This document shows positions 15,370 through 22,925 of a DNA stretch of 27,151 bases, piece by piece; position 1 is the first letter of the stretch; every line of letters begins with the position of its first letter. The notes below the pieces were generated by a model. That model worked only from the letters and a program-made list of their open reading frames with translations, was not told where the DNA came from and made no database searches. The stretch is taken from assembly GCA_049510055.1 (NCBI GenBank), contig JBEKZI010000023.1:1-27151 (forward strand). Direction: 5' to 3'. Both the position numbers and the translations under genes were made by a program. The DNA is from JALHTV01 sp049510055. GTDB lineage: Bacteria; Planctomycetota; Phycisphaerae; SM23-33.

Positions 15370-17460
15370 CTATTTCCCGCCGCGGCTGGTATAGTTCAGC
15401 AGGCCGCCGGTGGCGAGGATCTTTCGCTGGCGCGGGGCCAAGACCAGCCGGCAGGTGAAGGAGGACTTTTTCGTCAGGTTGTGCACGGTGACGGTCCCGG
15501 CGGAGGCGATGGCCTCGGCCAGGCCATCGATGCCGAGCTCGTCGCCGGCGGCGATGCGGTCGTAATCCGCCGGATCGGCCAGCAGAAGCGGCAGGATGGC
15601 GAAGTTGACCAGGTTGGCCTGGGCGATCCGCTCGATGGCCTTGGCGATGACGACGCCGACGCCCAGGTACATCGGGCACAGGGCCGCGTGCTCGCGGCTG
15701 GAGCCTTGGCCGTAGCTGTCGCCGGCCAGGATCACACCGAACTTGCCGGCCTCCCGCGCAGCGACCGCCCGCTGGGCGAAGGTGGGCTCGCCCGGCTGAT
15801 TGAAGCACGCAAAGACGTGCTTGGCGTATTCCGGCACGTTGGAGCGGTGCTTCAGCAGGCCGCCGGCCGGCGTGATCTGGTCGGTGGAAATCTTGTCGCC
15901 GACCTTGATGAGCACTTTGCCCAGCAGCGCGTCCGGCAGCACCTGGCCGCCGGGCGGCTTGACGATGGTCGAGCCGCGAACGACCTGGACGGCCGCGGCC
16001 TGGTCGGCCGGCAGCGGCGGGCAGATCATGCCATCGTCGATGGGGAATTTTTTTGGCGCCGCTTGCGGTTTGTAGGCCACGCCGAGGGTCTCCGTCAGCT
16101 CGCGCGGATCGGTAATCTTGCCGGTGATCGCGGCCGCGACAGCCGACTCCACCGACGTCAGATACACCTGGTCGCCGCTGGTGCCCGAGCGGCCGGGGAA
16201 GTTGCGATTGAACGACCGCACGCTCACTGTGCCCTCCGCCGGGGCAAAGCCCAGGCCGATGCACGGCCCGCAGGCCGATTCCAGAATCCGCACGCCGGCG
16301 CGGACCAGCTCCGCCAGCGCGCCATTGGCGGCCAGCATGGCCAGCACCTGCCGGCTGCCGGGGGCGATGGCCAACTCCACGTCGGGATGCACCGTTCGCC
16401 CGGCCAGGGCCGAGGCCACGAGCGTCAGGTCCTGGAAGCTGGAATTGGTGCACGAGCCGATGGCCACCTGCGAAACCTTTTTGCCGGTGACCTCGGCCAC
16501 CGCGACGACGTTGTCCGGGCTGGACGGCGCCGCGGCCAGCGGCTCCAAGGCCGCCAGGTCCAGCACCACGTGGCCGAAGCTCACCGCCGCCATGCTGGAA
16601 GCGTCCGGCGCCGCGACCTGGACATCGGTGCAGTATTGGCGAATCCGCTCGATGACGGCACCGTCGCGCTGGACGTGCAGACGCTTGGTGATGCGGTCAT
16701 AGGCGGCGCCCTTGTCGGCGGCCAGGGCGGTGAAATCGTTTTCGCGGCCCTGGGCGGCCAGGAACTGTCGCGTGACTTTATCAGCCGGGAAGATGCTGCT
16801 GGTGACGCCCAACTCGGCGCCCATGTTCGTGCAGGTGGCGCGGGCGGGCACGGGCAGGCCGGCGACGCCTTCGCCGAAATATTCCACCACGCAGCCGACG
16901 TTGCCGCGGGTGGTCAGGATGCTCAGCAGGCGGAGGATGATGTCCTTGGCCGACACCCACGGGCCCAGCCGCCCGCGAAGCTCCACGCCGATGATGCGCG
17001 GGCAGACGGTGTAGAACGCCCCGCCGCCCATGGCCACGGCCACGTCCAGCCCGCCGGCGCCGATGGCGAGCGCCCCCATGCCGCCGGCGGTGGGCGTGTG
17101 GCTGTCGCTGCCCAGCAGCGTTCGGCCGGGGCGGGCGAACCGCTCCAGATGCACCTGGTGGCAGATGCCGTTGCCCGGCCGCGAAAAATACGCCCCCACC
17201 TTGGCGGCGATGGACCGCAAATACAGGTGGTCGTTGGCGTTCTCCGGCCCGAACTGGGCCATGTTGTGGTCCACGTAGCTGACCGACAGCTCCGTCCGCA
17301 CGCGCGGCACCCCCATGGCCTCCAACAACAGAAAGGCCGTGGTGCCGGTGGCGTCCTGCGTGAGCGTCTGGTCGATGCGCAGACCGATCTCGCCGCCAGC
17401 CGTCAGCTCACCGGCCACAAGGTGGTCCGCCAGAATCTTTTGAACGAGATTGCGTGCCAT
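15370..17460 (-). CDS. acnA: Aconitate hydratase
   Basis: 696 residues, isomerising citrate to isocitrate through cis-aconitate in the TCA cycle. [4Fe-4S] ligands are C337 (GSCTNSSFQD), C397 and C400 (SACGPCIG). Substrate-site blocks are seen: DQTLTQDATGT, SDSHTPTAGGMGALAIGAGG, and in the C-terminal swivel domain GDSYGQGSSREHAALCP with SFTCRL near the end. Large and small domains are fused in one chain of moderate length, as in the putative Aquifex-type aconitases, shorter than E. coli AcnA. A 3-isopropylmalate dehydratase or homoaconitase role is less likely because LeuC and LeuD are normally separate proteins. I chose the ATG at 17460 with GGAG 5 nt upstream. It heads a minus-strand run with the LOG gene and is divergent from thiS. 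Confidence 0.92.
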   Translation of the reverse strand: MARNLVQKILADHLVAGELTAGGEIGLRIDQTLTQDATGTTAFLLLEAMGVPRVRTELSVSYVDHNMAQFGPENANDHLYLRSIAAKVGAYFSRPGNGICHQVHLERFARPGRTLLGSDSHTPTAGGMGALAIGAGGLDVAVAMGGGAFYTVCPRIIGVELRGRLGPWVSAKDIILRLLSILTTRGNVGCVVEYFGEGVAGLPVPARATCTNMGAELGVTSSIFPADKVTRQFLAAQGRENDFTALAADKGAAYDRITKRLHVQRDGAVIERIRQYCTDVQVAAPDASSMAAVSFGHVVLDLAALEPLAAAPSSPDNVVAVAEVTGKKVSQVAIGSCTNSSFQDLTLVASALAGRTVHPDVELAIAPGSRQVLAMLAANGALAELVRAGVRILESACGPCIGLGFAPAEGTVSVRSFNRNFPGRSGTSGDQVYLTSVESAVAAAITGKITDPRELTETLGVAYKPQAAPKKFPIDDGMICPPLPADQAAAVQVVRGSTIVKPPGGQVLPDALLGKVLIKVGDKISTDQITPAGGLLKHRSNVPEYAKHVFACFNQPGEPTFAQRAVAAREAGKFGVILAGDSYGQGSSREHAALCPMYLGVGVVIAKAIERIAQANLVNFAILPLLLADPADYDRIAAGDELGIDGLAEAIASAGTVTVHNLTKKSSFTCRLVLAPRQRKILATGGLLNYTSRGGK

Positions 17461-17511
17461 CGCGACTCCGCCGCCCCAGCGGTGATGAAAAAATCGCCGG
17501 GGCAAACCCTC

Positions 17512-17540
17512 AGCATACCACAGGCCCTTGCCTCAGGCAA
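17512..17540 (-). promoter_or_regulatory. Putative promoter of acnA
   Basis: On the minus strand TTGCCT (17540-17535), a 17-nt spacer and TATGCT (17517-17512), about 50 bp before the acnA start. The match is moderate. Confidence 0.45.
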
Positions 17541-17580
17541 AAGCCCTTGCGCGGCCAGGGGCCCTAGCCGGCCAGCCGCC

Positions 17581-17609
17581 TTGACCGGGAGGTATTGGAA
17601 ATTTATAAT
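17581..17609 (+). promoter_or_regulatory. Strong sigma70-type promoter of thiS-thiG
   Basis: TTGACC (17581-17586), exactly 17 nt, TATAAT (17604-17609). Transcription would start near 17616, leaving a leader of only about 37 nt before thiS, too short for a TPP riboswitch. Confidence 0.8.
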
Positions 17610-17652
17610 CCTTTTTCCGGTTCCGGTCCCATCCTGCGTGTTTGGAGTCGCC

Positions 17653-17853
17653 ATGCACCTCGTGGTCAATGGACAGCCTCAAGAGCATGCCAAGGCCCCG
17701 ACCCTTGCGGAGTTGCTGGAATCCCTGGCGCTGGAGCCGCGGCGGGTGGCCGTGGAGCTGAACCGCCGGATCGTGCCGCGGAACCGCTACGCCGCCACGC
17801 AACTGGCCGACCAGGACGAGCTTGAGATCGTCACGCTGGTCGGGGGAGGCTGA
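17653..17853 (+). CDS. thiS: Thiazole biosynthesis sulfur carrier ThiS
   Basis: 66 residues with a ubiquitin-like beta-grasp pattern: MHLVVNGQ, LAELLESLAL, VAVELNRRIVPR and DELEIVTLVGGG. The C-terminal Gly-Gly is the site that is adenylated by ThiF-type enzymes and becomes a thiocarboxylate, the sulfur donor for ThiG. The ATG at 17653 has GGAG 6 nt upstream. thiG follows 28 bp later in the same unit. No thiF is in the window. Confidence 0.95.
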   Translation: MHLVVNGQPQEHAKAPTLAELLESLALEPRRVAVELNRRIVPRNRYAATQLADQDELEIVTLVGGG

Positions 17854-17881
17854 GCTCTTTGAAAAAAATGGAAAAAGTCGC

Positions 17882-18703
17882 ATGAACATCGAACCTCTTC
17901 ACATCGGCGGCTTTGAGATTACCAGTCGCCTGTTCGTCGGCACGGGCAAGTACGCCACGTTCGAGCTGATGCGCGACGCCCTGGCCGAAAGCGGCTGCCA
18001 GGTGGTCACGGTGGCCGTGCGTCGCGAGCGGCTGACGGACAAATCCGGCCGCAACATTTTGGACTTCCTGGACCCCAAGCGCCACCTCCTGCTGCCCAAC
18101 ACCGCCGGCTGTTTCGCCGCCGAGGACGCCATCCGCACCGCCCGGCTGGGCAAGGAGCTGCTGGAGGGCCTGGGCAACCGCGGCAGCGCGTGGGTGAAGC
18201 TGGAGGTCCTTGGCGACCGCAAGACGCTGCTGCCCGACCCGGTGGGCACGCTGGAGGCGTTGAAAGTCCTGAAATTAGAAGGCTTTACGGTGCTGTGCTA
18301 CACCAGCGACGATCCGGTGATGGCCATGCGGCTCAAGGAGGCCGGGGCAGCTTCGGTGATGCCGGCCGGCAGTCCCATCGGCTCCGGCCAGGGGGTGCTG
18401 AACCCCTGGAACCTCCGCATCATCCTCCAGGAACTCAAGGCCGCCGACGCCGGCTACCCGATCATCGTGGACGCCGGCGTGGGCACGGCCAGCGACGTGA
18501 CGATCGCGATGGAGCTGGGCGCCGACGGCGTGCTGCTGAACACCGGCATCGCCGGCGCCCGGGACGTGCTGGCCATGGCGCGGGCGATGCGCCTGGCCGT
18601 CGAGGCCGGATACCTGGCGCGGCAGGCGGGGCGAATCCCCCGCAAGCTCTACGCCACAGCCAGCTCGCCGATTGAAGGTGTGATCGGCGACAAAAGTAGC
18701 TAG
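17882..18703 (+). CDS. thiG: Thiazole synthase ThiG (3' end rebuilt by an inserted island)
   Basis: 273 residues from the ATG at 17882. ThiG forms the thiazole phosphate of thiamine from deoxyxylulose phosphate, dehydroglycine and ThiS thiocarboxylate. Family blocks: LFVGTGKYATFELM, NTAGCFAAEDAIRTA, WVKLEVLGD with the Schiff-base Lys at 106, MPAGSPIGSGQGVLNP, DAGVGTASDVTIAMELGADGVLLNT and RIPRKLYATASSPIEG. The last codons read GDKSS then TAG. A 35-bp copy of this 3' end recurs at 20325-20359 and continues in frame as GDKGG then TAA, one base before the next gene's ATG, which is evidently the ancestral thiG end. The enzyme remains complete; only its last two residues have changed. Confidence 0.95.
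   Translation: MNIEPLHIGGFEITSRLFVGTGKYATFELMRDALAESGCQVVTVAVRRERLTDKSGRNILDFLDPKRHLLLPNTAGCFAAEDAIRTARLGKELLEGLGNRGSAWVKLEVLGDRKTLLPDPVGTLEALKVLKLEGFTVLCYTSDDPVMAMRLKEAGAASVMPAGSPIGSGQGVLNPWNLRIILQELKAADAGYPIIVDAGVGTASDVTIAMELGADGVLLNTGIAGARDVLAMARAMRLAVEAGYLARQAGRIPRKLYATASSPIEGVIGDKSS
18660..18694 (+). repeat. Left direct repeat of island (attL-like, within thiG)
   Basis: 35 bp (begins CCAGCTCGCCGATTGAAGGT) identical to 20325-20359. Similarity continues for 14 more bases with five differences, all transitions, and covers the stop codon region and the following GATGT. This is the pattern left when an element carries a slightly diverged copy of a gene's 3' end and restores that gene on integration. 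Confidence 0.9.
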
Positions 18704-18728
18704 GATGTGGTTCTGCCAATTAGCCAAT

Positions 18729-18750
18729 CGGTCAATCAGCCAATTGACCG
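18729..18750. repeat. Inverted repeat at the left end of the island
   Basis: CGGTCAAT (18729-18736) and ATTGACCG (18743-18750) around a 6-nt spacer CAGCCA. Related pieces (CAATT, AATCAG, TTGACC) recur close to the right repeat at 20306-20326. It could be a recombinase site or a weak terminator of thiSG; there is no T-run. Confidence 0.6.
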
Positions 18751-18826
18751 ACTCCTAGCCAACTGGCGCAATTCTGATTGTGGCCCGACTAGTTGAGGGT
18801 GAAGGGAATCTTTTCGGGAGATAGGC

Positions 18827-20230
18827 GTGGACGCGAAAACTACTAAGAGGATCATCCGCCGTACACGCATGTCCAAGAAATTCGAGCAGCAAATCGGCGA
18901 CAAGGGATTCGAATTCCTGGTTCACGCTCTCACTGCGATAGACAGACTACTTCCACACACAGAGACGACCCCCTGGAAATTGACTCGTGAAAAAGGCGGA
19001 TCCCGGGTTTGGTGGGCGTCGACTAAAAGACGCACGTTGAATCTCAGGGGCCACCTTACACTGAACAATAGCACCGGTAGTGACTATACGCTTTCAGCAA
19101 TCCTAACTCGCAAGCAATCTGCAGGTGGAGTAGGCAAGGTTGCTCGGACCATTGACGACCGAGAAAGAGACCTCTGTGAGCGAGTCTTGAAGCGGCTATC
19201 CACTGTCCTACAGGCAAACAACAACGTATCGTCAGAGTCATTACTCGCCATACGGGGCACCTTCGACGAGCAGATTGTCGCCTCTCACCTGCGAGACCGT
19301 CACCGTTTGCAACTTGATGTTGAAGAGTTACTTCGTTCCTTACGGGGTCTCGCTGAGCAGAGCTATGAGAACAAGTCTCTGACGTTTGGTTGTCTCCTCG
19401 ATCCTAATGCGGCTTCGAATGGCCGATCTGAGATATCGTTCCCGTCGGACTTCTTTGAGTGGAAAAGATATAAGGCGCTCTCTGACGGTTACAGAACTGC
19501 TTATCGCGTGTCTAAGCAAGGACGAGTCATAGGCTTCCATGATCTTCGAATTGGATCTCACCAAACAGGGGGCACGCACTACTATCCGGAATGGTGCGAA
19601 TACCTGGCAAACAATAGCACCAAAGGAGTGTGCGGGATCTGTTTAACTCGACAAGGCGATATCCTTGTTTTTGATGGCGGCACATTGCGTTTTACCTATC
19701 GTTTTGGTCGGTGGCAGTATTGGAATCATACCCACGTGATAGACATTCTTCGGAACCGAGCTCGAGTTCAACGGGTTCCCGAGAAGGAGATTAGCCGAGT
19801 TGTAGGCGCCCTTTACCGTGCAGCATTGGACGTGTCATTCAGTCGTTCGGGGGGGCTGTTCGTCCTGTTGCGAAACCGGGCATCATTGAGCAAAATCGTT
19901 GCGAAGGGGGATGCCATTAAAGACAAGCATCGCAAAGACATTCATAAAGCATTTGACACAACCTTGTCATCTCCATCTATTCTCACGACCCACAGAAGAC
20001 TGGTCGTAGAGCTTGCGGGGCTAGATGGGGCAATTGTTCTAAACAACAAAGGTGCGATCCTAGCATACAGTGCTATTTTGCGGCCAGAGAGACGTGGAAG
20101 GGTCAGCCCCGCAGAAGGAAGTAGGACAAAAGCGGCAATAGGTGCATCGAACTATGGTTTAGCGATCAAGATTAGTTCCGACGGGGAAATGAGCTTCTAT
20201 GCAGATGGCGAGAGATATCTTGTGATATAA
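18827..20230 (+). CDS. Island protein with C-terminal DisA_N-like (diadenylate cyclase superfamily) domain
   Basis: 467 residues from GTG 18827, with GGGAG 6 nt upstream. Residues about 325-467 match the DisA_N/DAC fold: GGLFVLLRNRASLSKIVAKG, then ELAGLDGAIVLNNKGAILAY (DGA motif at 400-402), then GSRTKAAIGASNYGLAIKI and GEMSFYADGERYL. In active diadenylate cyclases the second motif is G[TS]RHRAA; here it reads GSRTKAA, so His and the second Arg are replaced by Thr and Lys. Nucleotide binding is likely, c-di-AMP synthesis uncertain. Residues 180-315 (FPSDFFEWKRYKALSDGYRTAY, CGICLTRQGDILVFDGG) may be a sensor domain like the DACN-type domains described in front of DAC domains in predicted signalling or conflict proteins. 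Residues 1-150 are unrecognised. No transmembrane segment. It is the only gene of the island. Confidence 0.8.
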   Translation: MDAKTTKRIIRRTRMSKKFEQQIGDKGFEFLVHALTAIDRLLPHTETTPWKLTREKGGSRVWWASTKRRTLNLRGHLTLNNSTGSDYTLSAILTRKQSAGGVGKVARTIDDRERDLCERVLKRLSTVLQANNNVSSESLLAIRGTFDEQIVASHLRDRHRLQLDVEELLRSLRGLAEQSYENKSLTFGCLLDPNAASNGRSEISFPSDFFEWKRYKALSDGYRTAYRVSKQGRVIGFHDLRIGSHQTGGTHYYPEWCEYLANNSTKGVCGICLTRQGDILVFDGGTLRFTYRFGRWQYWNHTHVIDILRNRARVQRVPEKEISRVVGALYRAALDVSFSRSGGLFVLLRNRASLSKIVAKGDAIKDKHRKDIHKAFDTTLSSPSILTTHRRLVVELAGLDGAIVLNNKGAILAYSAILRPERRGRVSPAEGSRTKAAIGASNYGLAIKISSDGEMSFYADGERYLVI

Positions 20231-20324
20231 CTAATAAGCCGAAAAGAGCTGGCGAAGCTTCACCTAAACGTCGTGCCTAGAGCGTTGGCTAAAGAAGCCT
20301 CTAGACAATTCGTTAATCAGTTGA

Positions 20325-20359
20325 CCAGCTCGCCGATTGAAGGTGTGATCGGCGACAAA
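20325..20359 (+). repeat. Right direct repeat of island (attR-like)
   Basis: 35 bp identical to 18660-18694. Downstream bases complete the ancestral thiG reading frame (GGC GGT TAA), followed by one base and the ATG of the next gene. Confidence 0.9.
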
Positions 20360-20369
20360 GGCGGTTAAG

Positions 20370-20867
20370 ATGTCCACCGGAACGATGGACCCATTGACCG
20401 AACCACACGTGGACCGCCGCACGAGGATCTGCATCTGGATCATCGTCGTGGGCCTGCTGAACTTCATGGCCTACACGGTGATGTACATCTTCATCTACGG
20501 CGAGGCCGTCAACGGCTGGGTGGAAATCCAGGCCGGACACCGGCACTATTTCCTCCAGAGCGGCACGGAGGTGAGCCATAGCGTGTTTCTCTACAGCGGC
20601 ATCCACTCCATCAGCATCTGGATTACCGTCGCGGCGGTGATGCTGGCGATGCTCACGCTGGCCAAGGACCGGATCGTCTCCTCGATGCACCGCTCGGTCG
20701 TCCGCGGCCGAACGTTCATCACGATCCTGGCCACGGTTATCACGCTCACCACGGCCATGGCGACGGTGTACTTCATCCTGATCTTCACGAGGAACCTCAC
20801 CAAGCCCCTCGCCGCCCCGCCGGCGCCCTCGACGCAATCGACGTCGATGGCCCACCCATGGCGCTGA
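20370..20867 (+). CDS. Small membrane protein of unknown function
   Basis: 165 residues, not recognised. Three hydrophobic segments: about 20-45 (ICIWIIVVGLLNFMAYTVMYIFIYG), 78-96 (ISIWITVAAVMLAMLTLA) and 114-138 (ITILATVITLTTAMATVYFILI). Between the first two lies a polar region with HRHYFLQSGTEVSHSVFLYSG. The tail is Pro/Ala/Ser-rich. It must be the ancestral neighbour of thiG, whose original stop would be one base before this ATG. It overlaps the helicase start by 10 bp, so translation is probably coupled. A coupled AAAGGCGG region, formerly the thiG end, may serve as its ribosome site. Confidence 0.7.
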   Translation: MSTGTMDPLTEPHVDRRTRICIWIIVVGLLNFMAYTVMYIFIYGEAVNGWVEIQAGHRHYFLQSGTEVSHSVFLYSGIHSISIWITVAAVMLAMLTLAKDRIVSSMHRSVVRGRTFITILATVITLTTAMATVYFILIFTRNLTKPLAAPPAPSTQSTSMAHPWR

Positions 20868-22840
20868 GCGTGGACGACATCCTGGCCCCCGGCGGTCTGG
20901 TGGCGGGAAAATTGGCCGGCTACGAGCGCCGCGACGAGCAGCTGGCCATGGCCAAGGCGGTGGCCGGAGCGTTCGAGGCCTGCGAGCACCTGATCGTCGA
21001 AGCCGGCACGGGCGTGGGCAAGAGCTTCGCGTACCTCGTACCGGCCATCCTCCAAGCCGCCGAGCACCGCCGGCGCGTCGTCGTCAGCACCTACACCATC
21101 GCGCTCCAGGAGCAGCTCATCAACAAGGACCTGCCCTTCCTGCACGACCTGCTGCCGATCCAATTCACGGCCACGCTGGGCAAGGGGCGCGGCAACTACA
21201 TCTGTTTCCGCCGCCTGGCCGCCGCCGTCAAGGGCGCCGCCAAGCTGTTCGCCTCCGACGCCCAGGCCGAGCAGCTCCGCAGACTGGCCGCCTGGGCGAT
21301 GGAAACGCCGCTGGGCTCGCTGCAAGACCTGACGTTCAAGGTCGACCCGGCCGTCTGGGACCGCGTCCGCAGCGACTCATCCGCCTGCCGCGGCAGCCAG
21401 TGCAAGCTCTACGCCCGCTGCCACCTCCAAGCCGCCCGCAAGCGGATGCAGGCCAGCGACGTCCTGGTGGTCAATCACGCGCTATTCTTCTCCGACCTGG
21501 CGCTTCAGGCCGTCTCGGCCGGACTGCTGGGCGGCTACGACCTGGTGGTGCTGGACGAGGCCCATACGGTCGAGCAGGTGGCCGGGGACCACTTTGGGAT
21601 GTCGGTCTCCTCCGCGCAGGTCGCCTACCTGCTGCGGGAACTGTACAACGAGCGCAACGACCGTGGCGTGCTGGCGCTCGTGGGCGATAAAAAAGCCGTC
21701 GGCGCCGTCAATCGCGCCGCCTCCGCGGCCGAGGCGTTCTTCGACGCCCTGGCAAACTGCTCCGTCCCGGCCGTCGCCACAAGCGGGCGAATCCTCCAGG
21801 CCGGCGCGGTGCCTAACAACCTCTCGCCCGCCCTGGCGGAACTGGCCGGCGTGCTTCGGAACCTCCGCCGCGACGCGCCCGACGAGGAGCAATCGCAGGA
21901 ACTTTTCGGCTACGAGCAGCGCGTCGGCGAACTGGCCGACAAGGTCGAGGCCCTGATCTCCCAGAACGATTCCGCGCAGGCTTACTGGATCAGCCGCCAA
22001 GGATCGCGCAGCCGGGCGGCGGTGGCGCTGGCCTGCGCGCCGATCGACGTCGCGCCCCTCGTGCGCCAAAAATTGTTCGACGCCGTCGGCTCCGCCGTGC
22101 TGACCAGCGCGACGCTGGCCACGGCACGCGGCGGACAGCACGGCTTTGACTACATCCGCCGCCGCCTGGGCCTGGAGGAAGGCCAGGACCTGCTGCTGGC
22201 CAGTCCGTTCGACTACCGCCGCCAGGCCAAACTCTACGTGGAGACCAAGCTGGGCGACCCCAACAAGCTGGATGAATTTCTCCCGCCGGCCTGCGAGGCG
22301 ATCCGGCACTACGTCGAGAAGTCCCAAGGCCGTTGCTTCGTGCTGTTCACCAGCTACGCGATGCTTCAAGCCGCCGCCGAGCAACTGGGGCCGGACTTGC
22401 GGCAGCAAGGCTACCACCTGCTCGTCCAGGGCGAGGACCTGCCGCAAGGGGCGATGCTGCGGCAGTTCCGCAGCCACGAGCACGCGGTGCTGCTGGGCAC
22501 GGCCAGCTTCTGGCAGGGCGTGGACGTGGCCGGGGAGGCGCTGTCCAACGTGATCATCGCCAAGCTGCCCTTCGCCGCACCCGACAGCCCGCTGACCGAG
22601 GCCCGCATGGAAGCCATCCGCGCCGGCGGCGGCGACCCGTTCACCGACTACCAGCTCCCCGAGGCCGTCATCCGCTTCAAGCAAGGCTTCGGCCGGCTCA
22701 TCCGCTCGCGGACGGACACGGGTTTCGTCGTCGTGCTGGACCACCGGCTGCTGACGCGCCATTACGGGCGGGCGTTCCTGGCCGCCCTGCCGGACATCGA
22801 GGTCGTGCGCGACGAGTTCGGCGCGCGGCAATCACGTTGA
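20858..22840 (+). CDS. dinG: DinG/XPD-family ATP-dependent DNA helicase
   Basis: 660 residues, superfamily 2 iron-sulfur helicase acting 5'-3' in the family. Walker A is AGTGVGKS at 49-56, followed by VVVSTYTIALQEQL (motif Ia). Four Cys suit the Fe-S domain: one in NYICFRRLA and three in SACRGSQCKLYARCH. Motif II is VVLDEAHTVEQVA. The C-terminal half shows VLTSATLAT, CFVLFTSYAMLQAAAEQL, GTASFWQGVDVAGEALSNVIIAKLPF and motif VI FKQGFGRLIRSRTDTGFVVVLDHRL. Domain order and length fit DinG/YoaA. Role in repair of R-loops or stalled forks is inferred from family. The start overlaps the preceding membrane-protein gene. The symbol marks the family, not a proven ortholog. Confidence 0.93.
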   Translation: MALSVDDILAPGGLVAGKLAGYERRDEQLAMAKAVAGAFEACEHLIVEAGTGVGKSFAYLVPAILQAAEHRRRVVVSTYTIALQEQLINKDLPFLHDLLPIQFTATLGKGRGNYICFRRLAAAVKGAAKLFASDAQAEQLRRLAAWAMETPLGSLQDLTFKVDPAVWDRVRSDSSACRGSQCKLYARCHLQAARKRMQASDVLVVNHALFFSDLALQAVSAGLLGGYDLVVLDEAHTVEQVAGDHFGMSVSSAQVAYLLRELYNERNDRGVLALVGDKKAVGAVNRAASAAEAFFDALANCSVPAVATSGRILQAGAVPNNLSPALAELAGVLRNLRRDAPDEEQSQELFGYEQRVGELADKVEALISQNDSAQAYWISRQGSRSRAAVALACAPIDVAPLVRQKLFDAVGSAVLTSATLATARGGQHGFDYIRRRLGLEEGQDLLLASPFDYRRQAKLYVETKLGDPNKLDEFLPPACEAIRHYVEKSQGRCFVLFTSYAMLQAAAEQLGPDLRQQGYHLLVQGEDLPQGAMLRQFRSHEHAVLLGTASFWQGVDVAGEALSNVIIAKLPFAAPDSPLTEARMEAIRAGGGDPFTDYQLPEAVIRFKQGFGRLIRSRTDTGFVVVLDHRLLTRHYGRAFLAALPDIEVVRDEFGARQSR

Positions 22841-22925
22841 CACGCCCTATGCTGTTTTGGGACATTGAACAAAGAAAGTCTCCGCCGGCATCGTGGCCGC
22901 CGGCGGATGGAGGGTGGAGCTACGC

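Larger units (their letters stand above)
18695..20359 (+). mobile_element. Putative integrative island at the 3' end of thiG
   Basis: A segment of 1665 bp bounded by 35-bp direct repeats of the thiG 3' end. It is visibly richer in A+T and in codons ending A or T than the flanking genes. It contains one gene, 18827-20230, in the direction of thiG, and no recognisable integrase, transposase or terminal inverted repeats. Removing it (from the end of the left repeat to the end of the right) gives an uninterrupted thiG whose stop is one base before the next gene's ATG. Site-specific integration by an enzyme acting in trans, or loss of the integrase, explains it best; a duplication-insertion by another route is possible. 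Confidence 0.75.

Noticed and set aside
15340..17652. Plus-strand frame of more than 800 codons ending in ThiS
   Set aside because: Only the last 66 residues (ThiS) are real; the rest is antisense to aconitase, and a promoter for thiS lies inside it.
18729..18750. Intrinsic terminator of thiSG
   Set aside because: An inverted repeat is present but no T-run follows; better treated as part of the island end.
18827..20230. Island protein as an integrase, transposase or nuclease
   Set aside because: No R-H-R-Y, DDE, Ser-recombinase or nuclease motifs are visible; the C-terminus matches DisA_N instead.
18695..20359. Integron cassette with attC
   Set aside because: A single gene plus recombination site recalls a cassette, but the right-end GTTAAGA does not fit GTTRRRY and no paired attC arms are seen; the 35-bp copy of thiG fits gene-end integration better.
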